DNA from: a virus
DNA: 42,989 bases
Virus record (IMG/VR): IMGVR_UViG_3300047557_000734
Span: 1-42,989 of that record
Strand: one strand, 5' to 3'
Below, piece by piece: positions 1 to 8,150 of the stretch; position 1 is the first letter of the stretch; every line of letters starts with the position of its first letter. Below the pieces are notes generated by a model. That model was not told where the DNA came from and did no database searches. It was given only the letters and a program-made list of their open reading frames with translations. The translations under genes were made by a program, and so were the position numbers.

Positions 1-127
1 TTTTTTTTTTGTTAACGATTGTGTTACAATGTTGTTATGGTTTTGTTTGGGGTATATAGGTGTATGTGTGTGTATTGTGTGTTTTTGTGTATTTACTTTT
101 TTAGGTTACTGTATGTGCTTATAGTAT
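1..127. repeat. 127-bp direct terminal repeat, left copy
   Basis: Bases 1-127 are identical to 42863-42989. The copy starts in a run of T, passes through a GTTAAC palindrome and a TG-rich tract and ends at ATAGTAT. An exact 127-bp overlap is what a k=127 de Bruijn assembler leaves at the ends of a circular or circularly permuted molecule, so this is most simply an assembly overlap and not a physical terminal repeat. One copy should be removed to give the 42,862-bp unit. Confidence 0.95.
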
Positions 128-225
128 ATATATATATATATGGGGTGGTGATGTCACTTTTTTTGGGTTTTGTTCGTTATTATTAGTGAGTGGTTAATTT
201 TTTTTGTTCACCGGAGGGGGTGTTT
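128..225 (+). other. AT/TG-rich leader of the rightward late region
   Basis: This non-coding stretch joins the origin region to the first gene. It opens with a TA dinucleotide run just after the repeat and is otherwise T/G-rich. It ends with the ribosome site CCGGAGGGGG five bases before the ATG at 226. A TACAAT hexamer at 25-30 preceded by TGT could be an extended -10 element, but I see no matching -35, so the rightward promoter remains unplaced. Confidence 0.5.
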
Positions 226-1044
226 ATGTCTTACGCGAATATGGATGGTGTGCCTACGCAGACTGCTGGTACGAGCGAGATTCTGGCTAGTGACTGGAAT
301 ACCTACGTCCGTGATAATTTTGATTCGATTAAGTTTGGCCATATTGTTTGTACTTCGTCTACTCGGCCTACGGGTATTTCTGAGGGTACGATGATTTATG
401 AGACTGATACGAATAAGGCGCTGGTTTATAATGGTTCGTCGTGGATTGAGATTCATGATTTGGATAATAATGGTGGTGTGAGTGATGCTGCATTGAGTGT
501 TGCTCCTGCTGGTGTTGTTTCGTCGTTGCCTGGTTCGCCTACGGATGGTCAAATTATTTATTATACTGCGGATGCTACGAATGGTGTATATTGGCAGTTG
601 CGGTATCGTAGTGCTTCTTCTTCTTCGTATAAGTGGGAGTTTATTGGTGGTTCTCCTTTGACTGCTGCTGTTTTGACGGAGCAGAGTCTTGGTTCTACGA
701 CTAGTACGTGGGTTGATCTTAGTACTTCTGGCCCGTCTATTACGAATCCGCTTGCTGGAGATTATCTTATTGAATGGTCAAACCGTTTTAGCCTCAGTAG
801 TAATGCCGCGTTTATTGCGTCTGGTATTGCGTTTGGGGCTACCGATCCGACAGGAGTTAATCCGGGTAATCAGTGGGTAGTTGGTGCTGGTATTGCAGCA
901 AATACGCAGGGGGCAGTAGCGTCGGCTGATGTTAAAACGAGTCTTGCTGCGTCAACTGTAATTAAACTTCGTTATTGGCAAGGTCAAACTAATAATACTG
1001 CTGCTAATCGTTTTCTTAAGGTTACGCCAATTCGCGTTGGTTAA
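226..1044 (+). CDS. Virion structural protein, tail fibre or baseplate-like
   Basis: A 272-residue protein started at the ATG behind CCGGAGGGGG; longer in-frame starts upstream lack a ribosome site. Its N-terminal third has the pattern of phage tail and fibre proteins: a short helix (DWNTYVRDNFDSI), then TSSTRPTGISEGTMIYETDT followed by a YNGSSW strand, the common 'range / enter / W' repeat of actinophage and cyanophage minor tail proteins. The rest is Ser/Thr/Ala-rich and looks like beta-sandwich material ending in a strand-rich domain. It is first in the late operon, before terminase. The exact location in the virion is inferred from sequence style only. Confidence 0.6.
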   Translation: MSYANMDGVPTQTAGTSEILASDWNTYVRDNFDSIKFGHIVCTSSTRPTGISEGTMIYETDTNKALVYNGSSWIEIHDLDNNGGVSDAALSVAPAGVVSSLPGSPTDGQIIYYTADATNGVYWQLRYRSASSSSYKWEFIGGSPLTAAVLTEQSLGSTTSTWVDLSTSGPSITNPLAGDYLIEWSNRFSLSSNAAFIASGIAFGATDPTGVNPGNQWVVGAGIAANTQGAVASADVKTSLAASTVIKLRYWQGQTNNTAANRFLKVTPIRVG

Positions 1045-1061
1045 TGTTTTAGGAGTTAATT

Positions 1062-1199
1062 GTGTTCAATTCTAATGTGCAGCCTAAGGTGCGTAAGACT
1101 GATGTGCCTAAGGAGCCTTGGTTGTGTATGAAGTGTAATGCTGAGAATGCGTATTATATGCGTCGTTGTGGTGAGTGTAATGAGCGGAGGCCCCATTAG
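1062..1199 (+). CDS. Small RanBP2-type zinc-finger protein
   Basis: A 45-residue protein from GTG at 1062, preceded by TTTTAGGAG, ending 8 bp before the terminase start. The C-terminal half reads W-x-C-x2-C-x3-N-x6-C-x2-C (WLCMKCNAENAYYMRRCGEC), an exact match to the RanBP2/NZF zinc-finger spacing, including the tryptophan two residues before the first cysteine and the central asparagine. The N-terminal half is basic. RanBP2 fingers bind single-stranded RNA or ubiquitin in eukaryotes; here a nucleic-acid or protein contact in packaging is possible but unproven. Translation of this short frame is supported by the ribosome site, tight spacing and motif. Confidence 0.65.
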   Translation: MFNSNVQPKVRKTDVPKEPWLCMKCNAENAYYMRRCGECNERRPH

Positions 1200-1207
1200 G
1201 AGGGATT

Positions 1208-2680
1208 GTGCCTAATTATAATTTTAAGGATGGTGTGACTGTTCAGGCTAAGGATCTTGAAGAGTTACTTTTGACGTATCCTGAAAAGTTTGGTTGGTTC
1301 TTGTCTAGGGGGTATGCTCCTCATTATTATCAAGCATTGTTTCATTCGAATACGAATGCTGGTCATTTGACTCGTTTTCGTCATTTAGTTGCTGGGCGTC
1401 GTGGAGGTAAGACTCTTTCGGCTGCCTGGGAAGTGTTGTTTTATTGTTTGTATCCTTCTCAGTTTCATTTGGATGCTTATGGTAAAGAGTCTGATAATCC
1501 GTTATGGGTTTGGGCTACGAGTAAAGATTATAAAGTCTTGCGTCCCGCTCTCCTGACTTTGCGTAAGGTTATTACGGAGGCTGGAATGTCTATCGGTAAG
1601 GATGTGAAGGAGAATCGCGGCGCAATGACTTTTGAATTTCCCAATGGTTCGTTGATTGAGTTTAAGTCTTCGGATGATCCTCAGTCTCTTCGTGGTGCTG
1701 GTCTTGATATTCTTTGGATGGACGAGGCCGCGTTTATTCGGAATGAGGAGCCTTGGCAGGTTATGCGTCCGGCTTTGTCGGATAAGCAGGGTCTTCTTAT
1801 TACGACGACTACTCCTGATGGTAAGAATTGGTTTTATGAGGAATTCTGGTCGAAGGATGCTATGAAGGATCCTAATCAGGGGCGTGTGGAGTATCGTAGT
1901 ATTGATAATCCGTATTTTCCGAAGCGCGAGTGGGAGTATACGAAGCAGCGGTATCATCCGCTCTTGTTTGCGCAAGAGTATATGGCCGCGTTTGATAGTA
2001 TGGCTGGTCGGGATCTTGCTGGCGAGTGGTTGCAGTATTATTCTGAGGATGATCTTCCGCGTAATGTTGATGGTTCGTTGCAGAAATTGCGTAAGTATAT
2101 TGGTGTTGATCCGGCTGTGAGTATGAGTGGTCGCGGGGATAGGTTTGTGATTAGTGTGGTTGGCGTGTCTGATTCGAATCAAGTGTTTTTGTTGGATCAG
2201 TATGCCGCGAAGATTCCTTTTGCTGACCAGTTGGAGAAAATTCAAGAGTATCATATTCGGTATCAGCCGGATATTATTGGTATTGAGTCGAATGCGTATC
2301 AGGCTGCGCTTGTGCAGCAGGCTGAGCGTTTGCCGAGTATGCCGCCTATTGTGCCTATTTTTGCTAAGGGTAAGAAGTATGAGCGTATTATGGCGATGAG
2401 TCCTTTGTTTCGTATTGGTAAGGTTCGTATTAAGGCGGAGCATAAGGATTTTATTGATGAGTGGATTAATTATGATGCGAGTGTGAGTAATCCGCGCGAC
2501 GACTGTTTGGATAGTGTTGAGATTGCTTTGCGGACTGCTGGGGCTTTGTTGGGAGAATCGTTTATTGATCCTCCTACGCCTAGTATTGATGGTTTGCCTG
2601 ATTGGGTTCTTAAGGATCGTCCTGGTGTGCGTCGCCGGGAGGATGATTATGTTGACGAGTATATGGGGAGTATGTGGTAA
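1208..2680 (+). CDS. terL: Terminase large subunit
   Basis: A 490-residue DNA-packaging motor. The N-terminal ATPase has Walker A at residues 61-70 (VAGRRGGKTL) and Walker B near 166-173 (LDILWMDE), with the motif III-like LLITTTTPDG about 30 residues later. The C-terminal RNase H-like nuclease has acidic residues in KYIGVDPA (D301), GIESNAYQAAL and DDCLDSVE near residue 435. It pumps DNA through the portal and cuts concatemers. The start is GTG at 1208 behind AGGAGGG; the stop overlaps the next ATG (TAATG). Length is normal for the family. The small-subunit candidate lies downstream of portal, not before this gene. Confidence 0.95.
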   Translation: MPNYNFKDGVTVQAKDLEELLLTYPEKFGWFLSRGYAPHYYQALFHSNTNAGHLTRFRHLVAGRRGGKTLSAAWEVLFYCLYPSQFHLDAYGKESDNPLWVWATSKDYKVLRPALLTLRKVITEAGMSIGKDVKENRGAMTFEFPNGSLIEFKSSDDPQSLRGAGLDILWMDEAAFIRNEEPWQVMRPALSDKQGLLITTTTPDGKNWFYEEFWSKDAMKDPNQGRVEYRSIDNPYFPKREWEYTKQRYHPLLFAQEYMAAFDSMAGRDLAGEWLQYYSEDDLPRNVDGSLQKLRKYIGVDPAVSMSGRGDRFVISVVGVSDSNQVFLLDQYAAKIPFADQLEKIQEYHIRYQPDIIGIESNAYQAALVQQAERLPSMPPIVPIFAKGKKYERIMAMSPLFRIGKVRIKAEHKDFIDEWINYDASVSNPRDDCLDSVEIALRTAGALLGESFIDPPTPSIDGLPDWVLKDRPGVRRREDDYVDEYMGSMW

Positions 2681-3039
2681 TGCCTGGATTTATTGAGATT
2701 CGTGGTAATGGTGCTGATGCTGTTACGGGTGAGCGGTGTGCTCCTGGTGAGCGTGTGTTTGATACGGGTATGCGTAATCGTATTATGCCGTATATGAGTA
2801 ATCATCGTACTCGTGTTGTTAAGGAGGCTACGATTGTTTGGTTGGCTGAGCAAGCGGGACTTAAGATCTGCGGAGGAAAGTGCGATTGTAAGTCTGATGA
2901 GCGAGTTTCTGAGCCTGCACCGCTCGTGGAGCGAGAGGATGCTGGAGTTGGAGGCGGAGAGGTTGAGGCTGGAGAGGTTGAGGCTGGAGGGGGCAAGCCC
3001 GCTAAGCGACGTGCCTCTGGGGCATCTAAGGGTAAGTGA
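2680..3039 (+). CDS. Hypothetical basic/Cys-containing protein overlapping the next gene
   Basis: A 119-residue protein using the ATG in TAATG at the terminase stop (a GTG at 2674 is also in frame). Residues 1-70 look like a folded domain with a short cysteine cluster (ICGGKCDC). The tail is low-complexity: a Glu/Gly/Val-rich repeat (EVEAG twice, from a 15-bp tandem repeat) then a Lys/Arg-rich end (KPAKRRASGASKGK). The last 143 nt are also read in the +1 frame by the next gene, which explains the odd composition. Position between terminase and portal fits a packaging or head-assembly accessory, but I do not recognise the family. Confidence 0.55.
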   Translation: MPGFIEIRGNGADAVTGERCAPGERVFDTGMRNRIMPYMSNHRTRVVKEATIVWLAEQAGLKICGGKCDCKSDERVSEPAPLVEREDAGVGGGEVEAGEVEAGGGKPAKRRASGASKGK

Positions 3040-3151
3040 AGAGGAGCAGGATGCTGATTGGGCTTTGAATAATCAGATTATTTCTCCTCAGGAGTATAAT
3101 GATATTCTTGCTAGTGCTGGTTTGCAGCCGAGTGATGTTGAGTTTATTTAG
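2897..3151 (+). CDS. Small coiled-coil protein, out-of-frame overlap with upstream gene
   Basis: An 84-residue protein with ATG at 2897 inside the preceding gene and a frame one base off. Residues 14-33 are a Leu/Glu/Arg heptad-like helix (MLELEAERLRLERLRLEG), and the unique C-terminal half (EEEQDADWALNNQIISPQEY and on) has an ordinary globular look with the genome's usual T-ending codons. That C-terminal half is clearly coding. The ATG at 2897 is the best start, although the frame is open back to a GTG at 2813. It ends 11 bp before portal. A role in head assembly is plausible from position. Confidence 0.6.
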   Translation: MSEFLSLHRSWSERMLELEAERLRLERLRLEGASPLSDVPLGHLRVSEEEQDADWALNNQIISPQEYNDILASAGLQPSDVEFI

Positions 3152-3162
3152 GGGGTGATTCT

Positions 3163-5496
3163 GTGGAGGAATATCCGGATGAGATTTATGGGGGGCCTCA
3201 CGACGGGCTTCCTCCAGCGGATAGCCTTGTGAAGAAGGTTGACGAGTTGTCGCGTCAGCGTGAGATGCTTGAGCGGCAGTGGAAGTTGAATCTTTCTTTT
3301 TATAAGGGTAAGCAGTATGTGTTTTATAATCGGAAGTCTAGGCGTATTGAGTCGCTTCCGACGGATGAGGGTGATAAGCCACGTTATCGTGTTCGTATGG
3401 TTGCGAATCAGATTGCGCCGCATTCTCATGGTTTGTTGGCGCGTTTGACGAAGACGAAGCCGACGTTTTTTGCTACTCCTGGTCAGGCTAATTATGAGGC
3501 GATGAAGGCGACGGAGGTTGCTGAGTCGTTGTTGGAGTATTGGTGGGATAAGTTTAGTCTTGCGTCTAAGCGCGAGGAGGCTATGCTTTGGTCGATTATT
3601 TGTGGTAATGGGTTTTGGAAGATTAGTTGGGATGATAAGCAGGGTTCTAGTATTCGTATGATGGTGGATCCTGATGGTAATCCGATTGTTAATCCTATTA
3701 TTGAGAATTTGTTTAAGCAGCGGTTGGAGGCTTTTGGGATTGAGTCTGAGCAGTTTGAGGAGGAGGTGTTTGAGGGCGAGATTCGTGTTGATGTGATGTC
3801 GCCGTTTGATGTGCTTCTTGATGATACTGCTCAGGTGTTTGAGGATTGTAAGTTTGCGATTTGTATTCATCCTATGAGTCCGGATGAGATTTTTAAGCGG
3901 TATGGTGTTCGGTTGAAGCCGAATGCTGTTAATCGGTATCCTGATGAGACGCTTCCGGGTGTGTTTGGGAATACTGATGCGAAGACGCAGGAGAATGTTC
4001 GGATGGTGTATATTGGGTATTTTCTTCCGTCTCCTGAGTTGCGTGAGGGTCGGTATGTGGTGTTTACGAAGGATCCGAATATTGTGTTGTTTGATGGTCC
4101 TTGGCCGTACCCGTTTTTGCAGTTGCCGCTTGTGAAGTTTCCTGGGATGCGTATTCCTGGACAATTGTATGATACGAGTGTTGTTGAGCAGGCGATTCCG
4201 CTTCAGAAGGAGTTGAATCGTACGTTGTCGCAGATGATTGAGTATAAGAATTTGACGTTGAAGCCGCAGATGCTTGCGCCTGTTGGTTCGTTGCGTCAGC
4301 GTATTACTGATGAGCCTGGGGCTATTTTTGAGTATAATCCTGTTGCTGGTCGTGTTCCGGAGAGTATTCCGATTCCGAGTTTGCCGGGTTATGTGTTTGA
4401 TAGTTTGCAGGATATTGGGCAGCGGTTGAAGGATGTTTTTGGTTTGAATGAGATTCTTCAGGGTGATGTGCCGCCTAATGTTGAGGCTGGTGTGGCGATT
4501 GATTTGTTGCAGGAGGCCGCTGTTGATCGGTTGGCTCCGCAGATTCTTATGATGGAAAAGAGTCTTGAGCGTGCTGGTAATCTTATGTTGGAGACTGCGC
4601 AGAAATATTATAATGAGCCGCGTTTGTTGACTCTTAGCGGTGTTGGTTCTAAGCCGAAGGTTGAGCGGTTTGAGTCGGCTGATATTCTTGCTGGTGTTGG
4701 TGTTAGGGTTGAGACTGGTTCTGGTTTGCCGCGTACTCGTGCTGGGCGTCAGGCTCGTGTAATGCAAATGCTTCAGATGGGGCTTATTAGTCCAACGAAG
4801 GCGTATAAGTATTTGGATATGGCTGATTTTAAGACGCTTCAGGCTCAGTTTGAGGCGGATGAGGAGCAGGCTATGCGTGAGCATGAACGGCTTGTTAATA
4901 ATCAGCCTGTTAATGCTAGTGCGGCTGCTCAGGCGATGCAGCAGGTTATGATGCAGTTGCAGGCTCCTAATATGGATCCTGTTACGAATCAGCCTATTCC
5001 GCTTGATCCGAGTATGCTTATGCAGGCTATGGAGGCTGGGTTGCAGCCGTTGCCGTTTGAGAATAATGCTGCGCATTTGGAGACGCATAGTTTGTATATG
5101 AAGTCTCCAGAGTTTGAGGAATTGCCTCTTGATGTGCAGGAGCGTTTTCAGAAGCATTACGAGTTTACTGTTCAGGCGTTGCAGGCGAAGGAGGCTCCGT
5201 CTGGGGATCCGCCGCGTGTTTCGCTGCAACTTCGTGGTGCTGTTGGTCCGACGACGGGCAGTAAGATGCTTAATCAGGCTGGTGTTAAGGGTGTTACTCC
5301 GCAAGAGTTGTTGGAGCCGCCGCTTGATACTGTGGTTATTGATAATAAGGATAAGCCTAATGCGGAGGAGCCTGGTGGTACTGGGTTGGCTTCGTATCAG
5401 GAGAATGTTCTTCAAGAACTGACTCAGAGGGACGCGCTTCATCGTCAGAAGATGGAGCAGTCTTATGAGGAGGAGATGAGCAAGGTTGGCTTCTAA
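3163..5496 (+). CDS. Portal protein, P22-like
   Basis: A 777-residue protein forming the dodecameric DNA entry ring at one capsid vertex. The N-terminus (VDELSRQREMLERQWKLNLS then FYKGKQY) and the run of beta-strands followed by a long helical 'wing/stem' are typical of the P22-like portals of short-tailed phages; length is also close (P22 about 725). The C-terminal third is Gln/Ala/Met-rich and probably helical barrel. The start is GTG at 3163 behind GGGGGTG. The 3' end overlaps the next gene by 11 bp. Almost every codon ends in T or G. Confidence 0.88.
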   Translation: MEEYPDEIYGGPHDGLPPADSLVKKVDELSRQREMLERQWKLNLSFYKGKQYVFYNRKSRRIESLPTDEGDKPRYRVRMVANQIAPHSHGLLARLTKTKPTFFATPGQANYEAMKATEVAESLLEYWWDKFSLASKREEAMLWSIICGNGFWKISWDDKQGSSIRMMVDPDGNPIVNPIIENLFKQRLEAFGIESEQFEEEVFEGEIRVDVMSPFDVLLDDTAQVFEDCKFAICIHPMSPDEIFKRYGVRLKPNAVNRYPDETLPGVFGNTDAKTQENVRMVYIGYFLPSPELREGRYVVFTKDPNIVLFDGPWPYPFLQLPLVKFPGMRIPGQLYDTSVVEQAIPLQKELNRTLSQMIEYKNLTLKPQMLAPVGSLRQRITDEPGAIFEYNPVAGRVPESIPIPSLPGYVFDSLQDIGQRLKDVFGLNEILQGDVPPNVEAGVAIDLLQEAAVDRLAPQILMMEKSLERAGNLMLETAQKYYNEPRLLTLSGVGSKPKVERFESADILAGVGVRVETGSGLPRTRAGRQARVMQMLQMGLISPTKAYKYLDMADFKTLQAQFEADEEQAMREHERLVNNQPVNASAAAQAMQQVMMQLQAPNMDPVTNQPIPLDPSMLMQAMEAGLQPLPFENNAAHLETHSLYMKSPEFEELPLDVQERFQKHYEFTVQALQAKEAPSGDPPRVSLQLRGAVGPTTGSKMLNQAGVKGVTPQELLEPPLDTVVIDNKDKPNAEEPGGTGLASYQENVLQELTQRDALHRQKMEQSYEEEMSKVGF

Positions 5497-6016
5497 TAAG
5501 CGTATTGAATGGTCGGATGAGGATAAGGCGGCTGCGTACGTAGTGTGGGTGTCGAATGAAAAGAATGTTCGGCGTACGAGTCGGGATACTGGTGTTCCTC
5601 ATGGTACGTTGCGGTATTGGGTAAAAGAGTGGGAGGAGCATGGTCCTCCTGATAAAGTTATGGATGAGATTCCTGCTCGCGCGTATGAGTTTATTCATCA
5701 TGCGGGTCGTGTGCGGGAGTCGGCTATGAATAAGTTGGAGGAGTTGATTCCTCAGGCCGAAGTGAAGCAGTTGTCAGCAATTGCTACGGTAGTTGGGATT
5801 ATGGATGATAAGATTCGTCTTGCTACTGGTCTTGCTACTAAGCGAACTGAGACTGTTCATACGCTTCCGTCTAAGGAGGATATGAAGGAACTTATGAGTG
5901 GTTTTGTTGAGGGTCTTGTTGGTGCGGCTGAGAGTCGTGCTGCTGAGATTGTTGATAGTGAAGTGATTGTTGAGGAGCAACCCGAATACGCGGGACTCTT
6001 AGAACAAAAGGGGTAG
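5486..6016 (+). CDS. Helix-turn-helix DNA-binding protein, candidate terminase small subunit
   Basis: A 176-residue protein from TTG at 5486, with AGGAGGAGATG upstream inside portal. Residues about 25-55 form a helix-turn-helix (NVRRTSRDTGVPHGTLRYWV), as in transposase-like and terminase-small N-terminal domains. The middle is a long helical region (AMNKLEELIPQAEVKQLSAI), and the C-terminus is acidic. This domain order matches phage small terminases that bind pac/cos DNA and recruit the large subunit. Placement after portal, away from terL, is unusual, so a general DNA-binding or maturation role is an alternative. Confidence 0.6.
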   Translation: MASNKRIEWSDEDKAAAYVVWVSNEKNVRRTSRDTGVPHGTLRYWVKEWEEHGPPDKVMDEIPARAYEFIHHAGRVRESAMNKLEELIPQAEVKQLSAIATVVGIMDDKIRLATGLATKRTETVHTLPSKEDMKELMSGFVEGLVGAAESRAAEIVDSEVIVEEQPEYAGLLEQKG

Positions 6017-6019
6017 GAG

Positions 6020-6829
6020 ATGAGTGAGGTTGATTTGGATGGCGCGTTGAATGCGCTTGCTTCGGAGTTGCCTGATGAGGCGATTGAGGCTCCGGAGGTT
6101 TCGGATGAGGCTGTTGTGGAGGATAATCCTGTTGAGCAGGAATCCTTTACGGGGTTTGATCCGAGTGTTCTTCCTGATGATCTTCAACAGGTGTATAAGT
6201 CTATGCAGGCTGATTATACTAGGAAGACGCAGGAGGTTGCGGAGATTCGTCGTCAGGCTGAGACGTTCTCTGAGTTGGGAGTTGATCCCGAGCAGGCGGT
6301 TGGTGTTGTCGAACTCTTTCAGCGTTTGCAGTCTGATCCTCAGTTTGCTACTGAGTTTGTTTCGGATATGCAGCGCCAGTTGGAGCAAGCCGGTTATACT
6401 TCTCGTCCTGTTGTTGAGGAGGCTCCTGTTAATAATAGTTACGAAAATCTTCCTCCGGAGTTGGCTACGGAGTTGGAGGAGATGCGGCGTTTTCGTCAGG
6501 AGATGGCTGTTCGTGAGCAGCAAGCGGAGATTGAGGCGCAGTTGGAGTCTGTTGAGCAACAGATTCGATTGTCTAATCCGCAGTATTCTGATGATGATAT
6601 TGATGCAATTTATAATCTCGCGTATGCGACTGATGGTGATTTGATCGCTGCTCAAGAGCAGTATCATGCTATTCAGCAACGTCTTCTTGGGAATTATTTG
6701 CAGTCGAAGCAGGTGCCCCAGGGCATGACGCCGGTTTCTACTGGGCCGTCTAGTAGTGCTTTGCGTGATTTTAAGAATCTTGATGAAGCGCATAAGGCGG
6801 CGATGGAGGTTGTTCGTAACATTTCCTAA
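6020..6829 (+). CDS. Capsid scaffolding protein
   Basis: A 269-residue acidic, helix-rich protein just upstream of the major capsid gene, the classical place for scaffold. It is dominated by Glu, Gln, Ala and Leu with long predicted coiled coils (EEMRRFRQEMAVREQQAEIE), lacks Cys, and ends with a small basic segment (FKNLDEAHKAAMEVVRN), as in scaffolds that contact coat protein through a basic C-terminal helix. The start is ATG at 6020 behind GGGGTAGGAG, three bases after the preceding stop. It should be absent from mature particles. Confidence 0.85.
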   Translation: MSEVDLDGALNALASELPDEAIEAPEVSDEAVVEDNPVEQESFTGFDPSVLPDDLQQVYKSMQADYTRKTQEVAEIRRQAETFSELGVDPEQAVGVVELFQRLQSDPQFATEFVSDMQRQLEQAGYTSRPVVEEAPVNNSYENLPPELATELEEMRRFRQEMAVREQQAEIEAQLESVEQQIRLSNPQYSDDDIDAIYNLAYATDGDLIAAQEQYHAIQQRLLGNYLQSKQVPQGMTPVSTGPSSSALRDFKNLDEAHKAAMEVVRNIS

Positions 6830-6852
6830 TCTATTAAGGAGGTGTTAGTAGG

Positions 6853-8097
6853 ATGGCTGGTGCTACTCTTACTACGCTTAGCGACATTCTCAAGGAGTAT
6901 TACCTTGGGCCGGTGGCTGAGCAGTTGAATAATGAGGTTCTTCTTCTTTCGCGTCTGAATGCGAAGTCGGAGGATCTGGTGGGTAAGCGGGCTTATGTTC
7001 CGCTTCATACGTCGCGTTCTGGTGGTATTGGTGCTCGTGCGGAGTCTGCTGCTCTGCCCGCGGCTGGTAGCCAGGATTACGACAAGGCCGTGTATGATCT
7101 GAAGTACCTGTATGGTCGCGTTCAGGTGACGGGTCCGTCGATGGCTAAGACGAAGAACGAGGCGGGTGCTTTCCTTCAGGCTCTTAAGTCTGAGTTGGAT
7201 GGTGTTCGTAATGATCTTCAGAAGGATCTTGCTCGTCAGGTGTACGCCAAGGGCGAGGCGATCATTTGTGATTGTGGTACGACGACTTCTTCGACCACGG
7301 TTACTCTTGGCTCTGATGGTAAGGAGGCGATCCGCAAGGGTCAGTTGTACATTGGTATGATTATTGACATTGGTTCGACGGCTAACGTTGACAATGTTGC
7401 TGCTGGTGTTGAGATCACTGGTGTGGATTACACCAATGGTACGATCACGATCAGTGGTTCGGCTGTTTCGACGACTTCTTCGCATCGCGTGTTCCGCGCT
7501 GGTGCTGGCGTCGATAATGGTGTTCTTGCTACTGGTTCGCGTTCGAACGAGGTTGATGGTCTTCGTCGCATCGTTTCTGTTGGTCAGGAAACGTTTGGTG
7601 AGATCGACCCGGCGGCGAAGCCGTTCTGGGATAACAAGCGCATTACGTCTGTTGGCGCGATTGCTCTTGATGATCTTCAGCAGGGCCTCAACCTGATCCG
7701 CCTGGAGGGTGGTAAGCCGTCGGTGATGGTTACCTCGCTTGGCGTTCAGCGTGAGATCTTCAACCTGTTGGATCAGAGCGTTCGTTATGTTGATCCGGAG
7801 TCCTACAACTACGTCGCTGGTTTCCAGACGATTGAGTATGCTGGTCTTCCGGTGATCGCTGATATTGACGCTCCGTACGGGAATCTGTACATGCTGGACG
7901 AGTCCACCATCAAGGTGTTCTCGGATCAGGATTGGCATTTCCTGGATGCTGATGGTCAGACTCTTCGTCAGGTCGCGGGTTACGACGCCTTTGAGGCCGT
8001 CATGACGCGCTACATGAATCTTGGTGTCACGAAGCGCAATAATCATTGTGTTCTTTCTGGTATCACGGTGGATGGTTCGCCTGACGCTGGTGTGTAA
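6853..8097 (+). CDS. Major capsid protein
   Basis: A 414-residue coat protein, placed directly after scaffold and before a strong terminator. The start (MAGATLTTLSDILKEYYLGP) and the following VPLHTSRSGGIGAR segment resemble HK97-fold coat proteins of environmental podoviruses; it carries a central Gly/Ser/Thr-rich insertion (residues about 135-220). A strong ribosome site (TTAAGGAGGTG) precedes the ATG. Codon use differs from its neighbours: AAC, TAC, ATC and CTG are frequent where other late genes use AAT, TAT, ATT and TTG, consistent with selection for very high expression. Confidence 0.9.
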   Translation: MAGATLTTLSDILKEYYLGPVAEQLNNEVLLLSRLNAKSEDLVGKRAYVPLHTSRSGGIGARAESAALPAAGSQDYDKAVYDLKYLYGRVQVTGPSMAKTKNEAGAFLQALKSELDGVRNDLQKDLARQVYAKGEAIICDCGTTTSSTTVTLGSDGKEAIRKGQLYIGMIIDIGSTANVDNVAAGVEITGVDYTNGTITISGSAVSTTSSHRVFRAGAGVDNGVLATGSRSNEVDGLRRIVSVGQETFGEIDPAAKPFWDNKRITSVGAIALDDLQQGLNLIRLEGGKPSVMVTSLGVQREIFNLLDQSVRYVDPESYNYVAGFQTIEYAGLPVIADIDAPYGNLYMLDESTIKVFSDQDWHFLDADGQTLRQVAGYDAFEAVMTRYMNLGVTKRNNHCVLSGITVDGSPDAGV

Positions 8098-8105
8098 TTA
8101 GTTTA

Positions 8106-8134
8106 GGGAGGGGCTTCGGCCCCTCCCTATTCTT
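8106..8134 (+). terminator. Intrinsic terminator after the capsid gene
   Basis: A perfect 9-bp GC-rich stem (GGGAGGGGC / GCCCCTCCC) closed by a TTCG tetraloop at 8115-8118 and followed by TATTCTT. It lies 8 bp after the capsid stop and probably sets a high capsid-to-downstream transcript ratio while letting some polymerase continue into the tail genes. Confidence 0.93.
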
Positions 8135-8150
8135 GCATGAGGAGGGTATT

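Noticed and set aside
92-125. Rightward promoter using TATAGT at 120-125.
   Set aside because: The best -35 candidates are a T run or sit at the wrong spacing, so it is not supported.
3148-5442. Long open frame antisense to portal.
   Set aside because: It is an artefact of T-rich third codon positions: the product is Arg/Leu/Ile/Asn-rich nonsense and the portal frame is clearly real.
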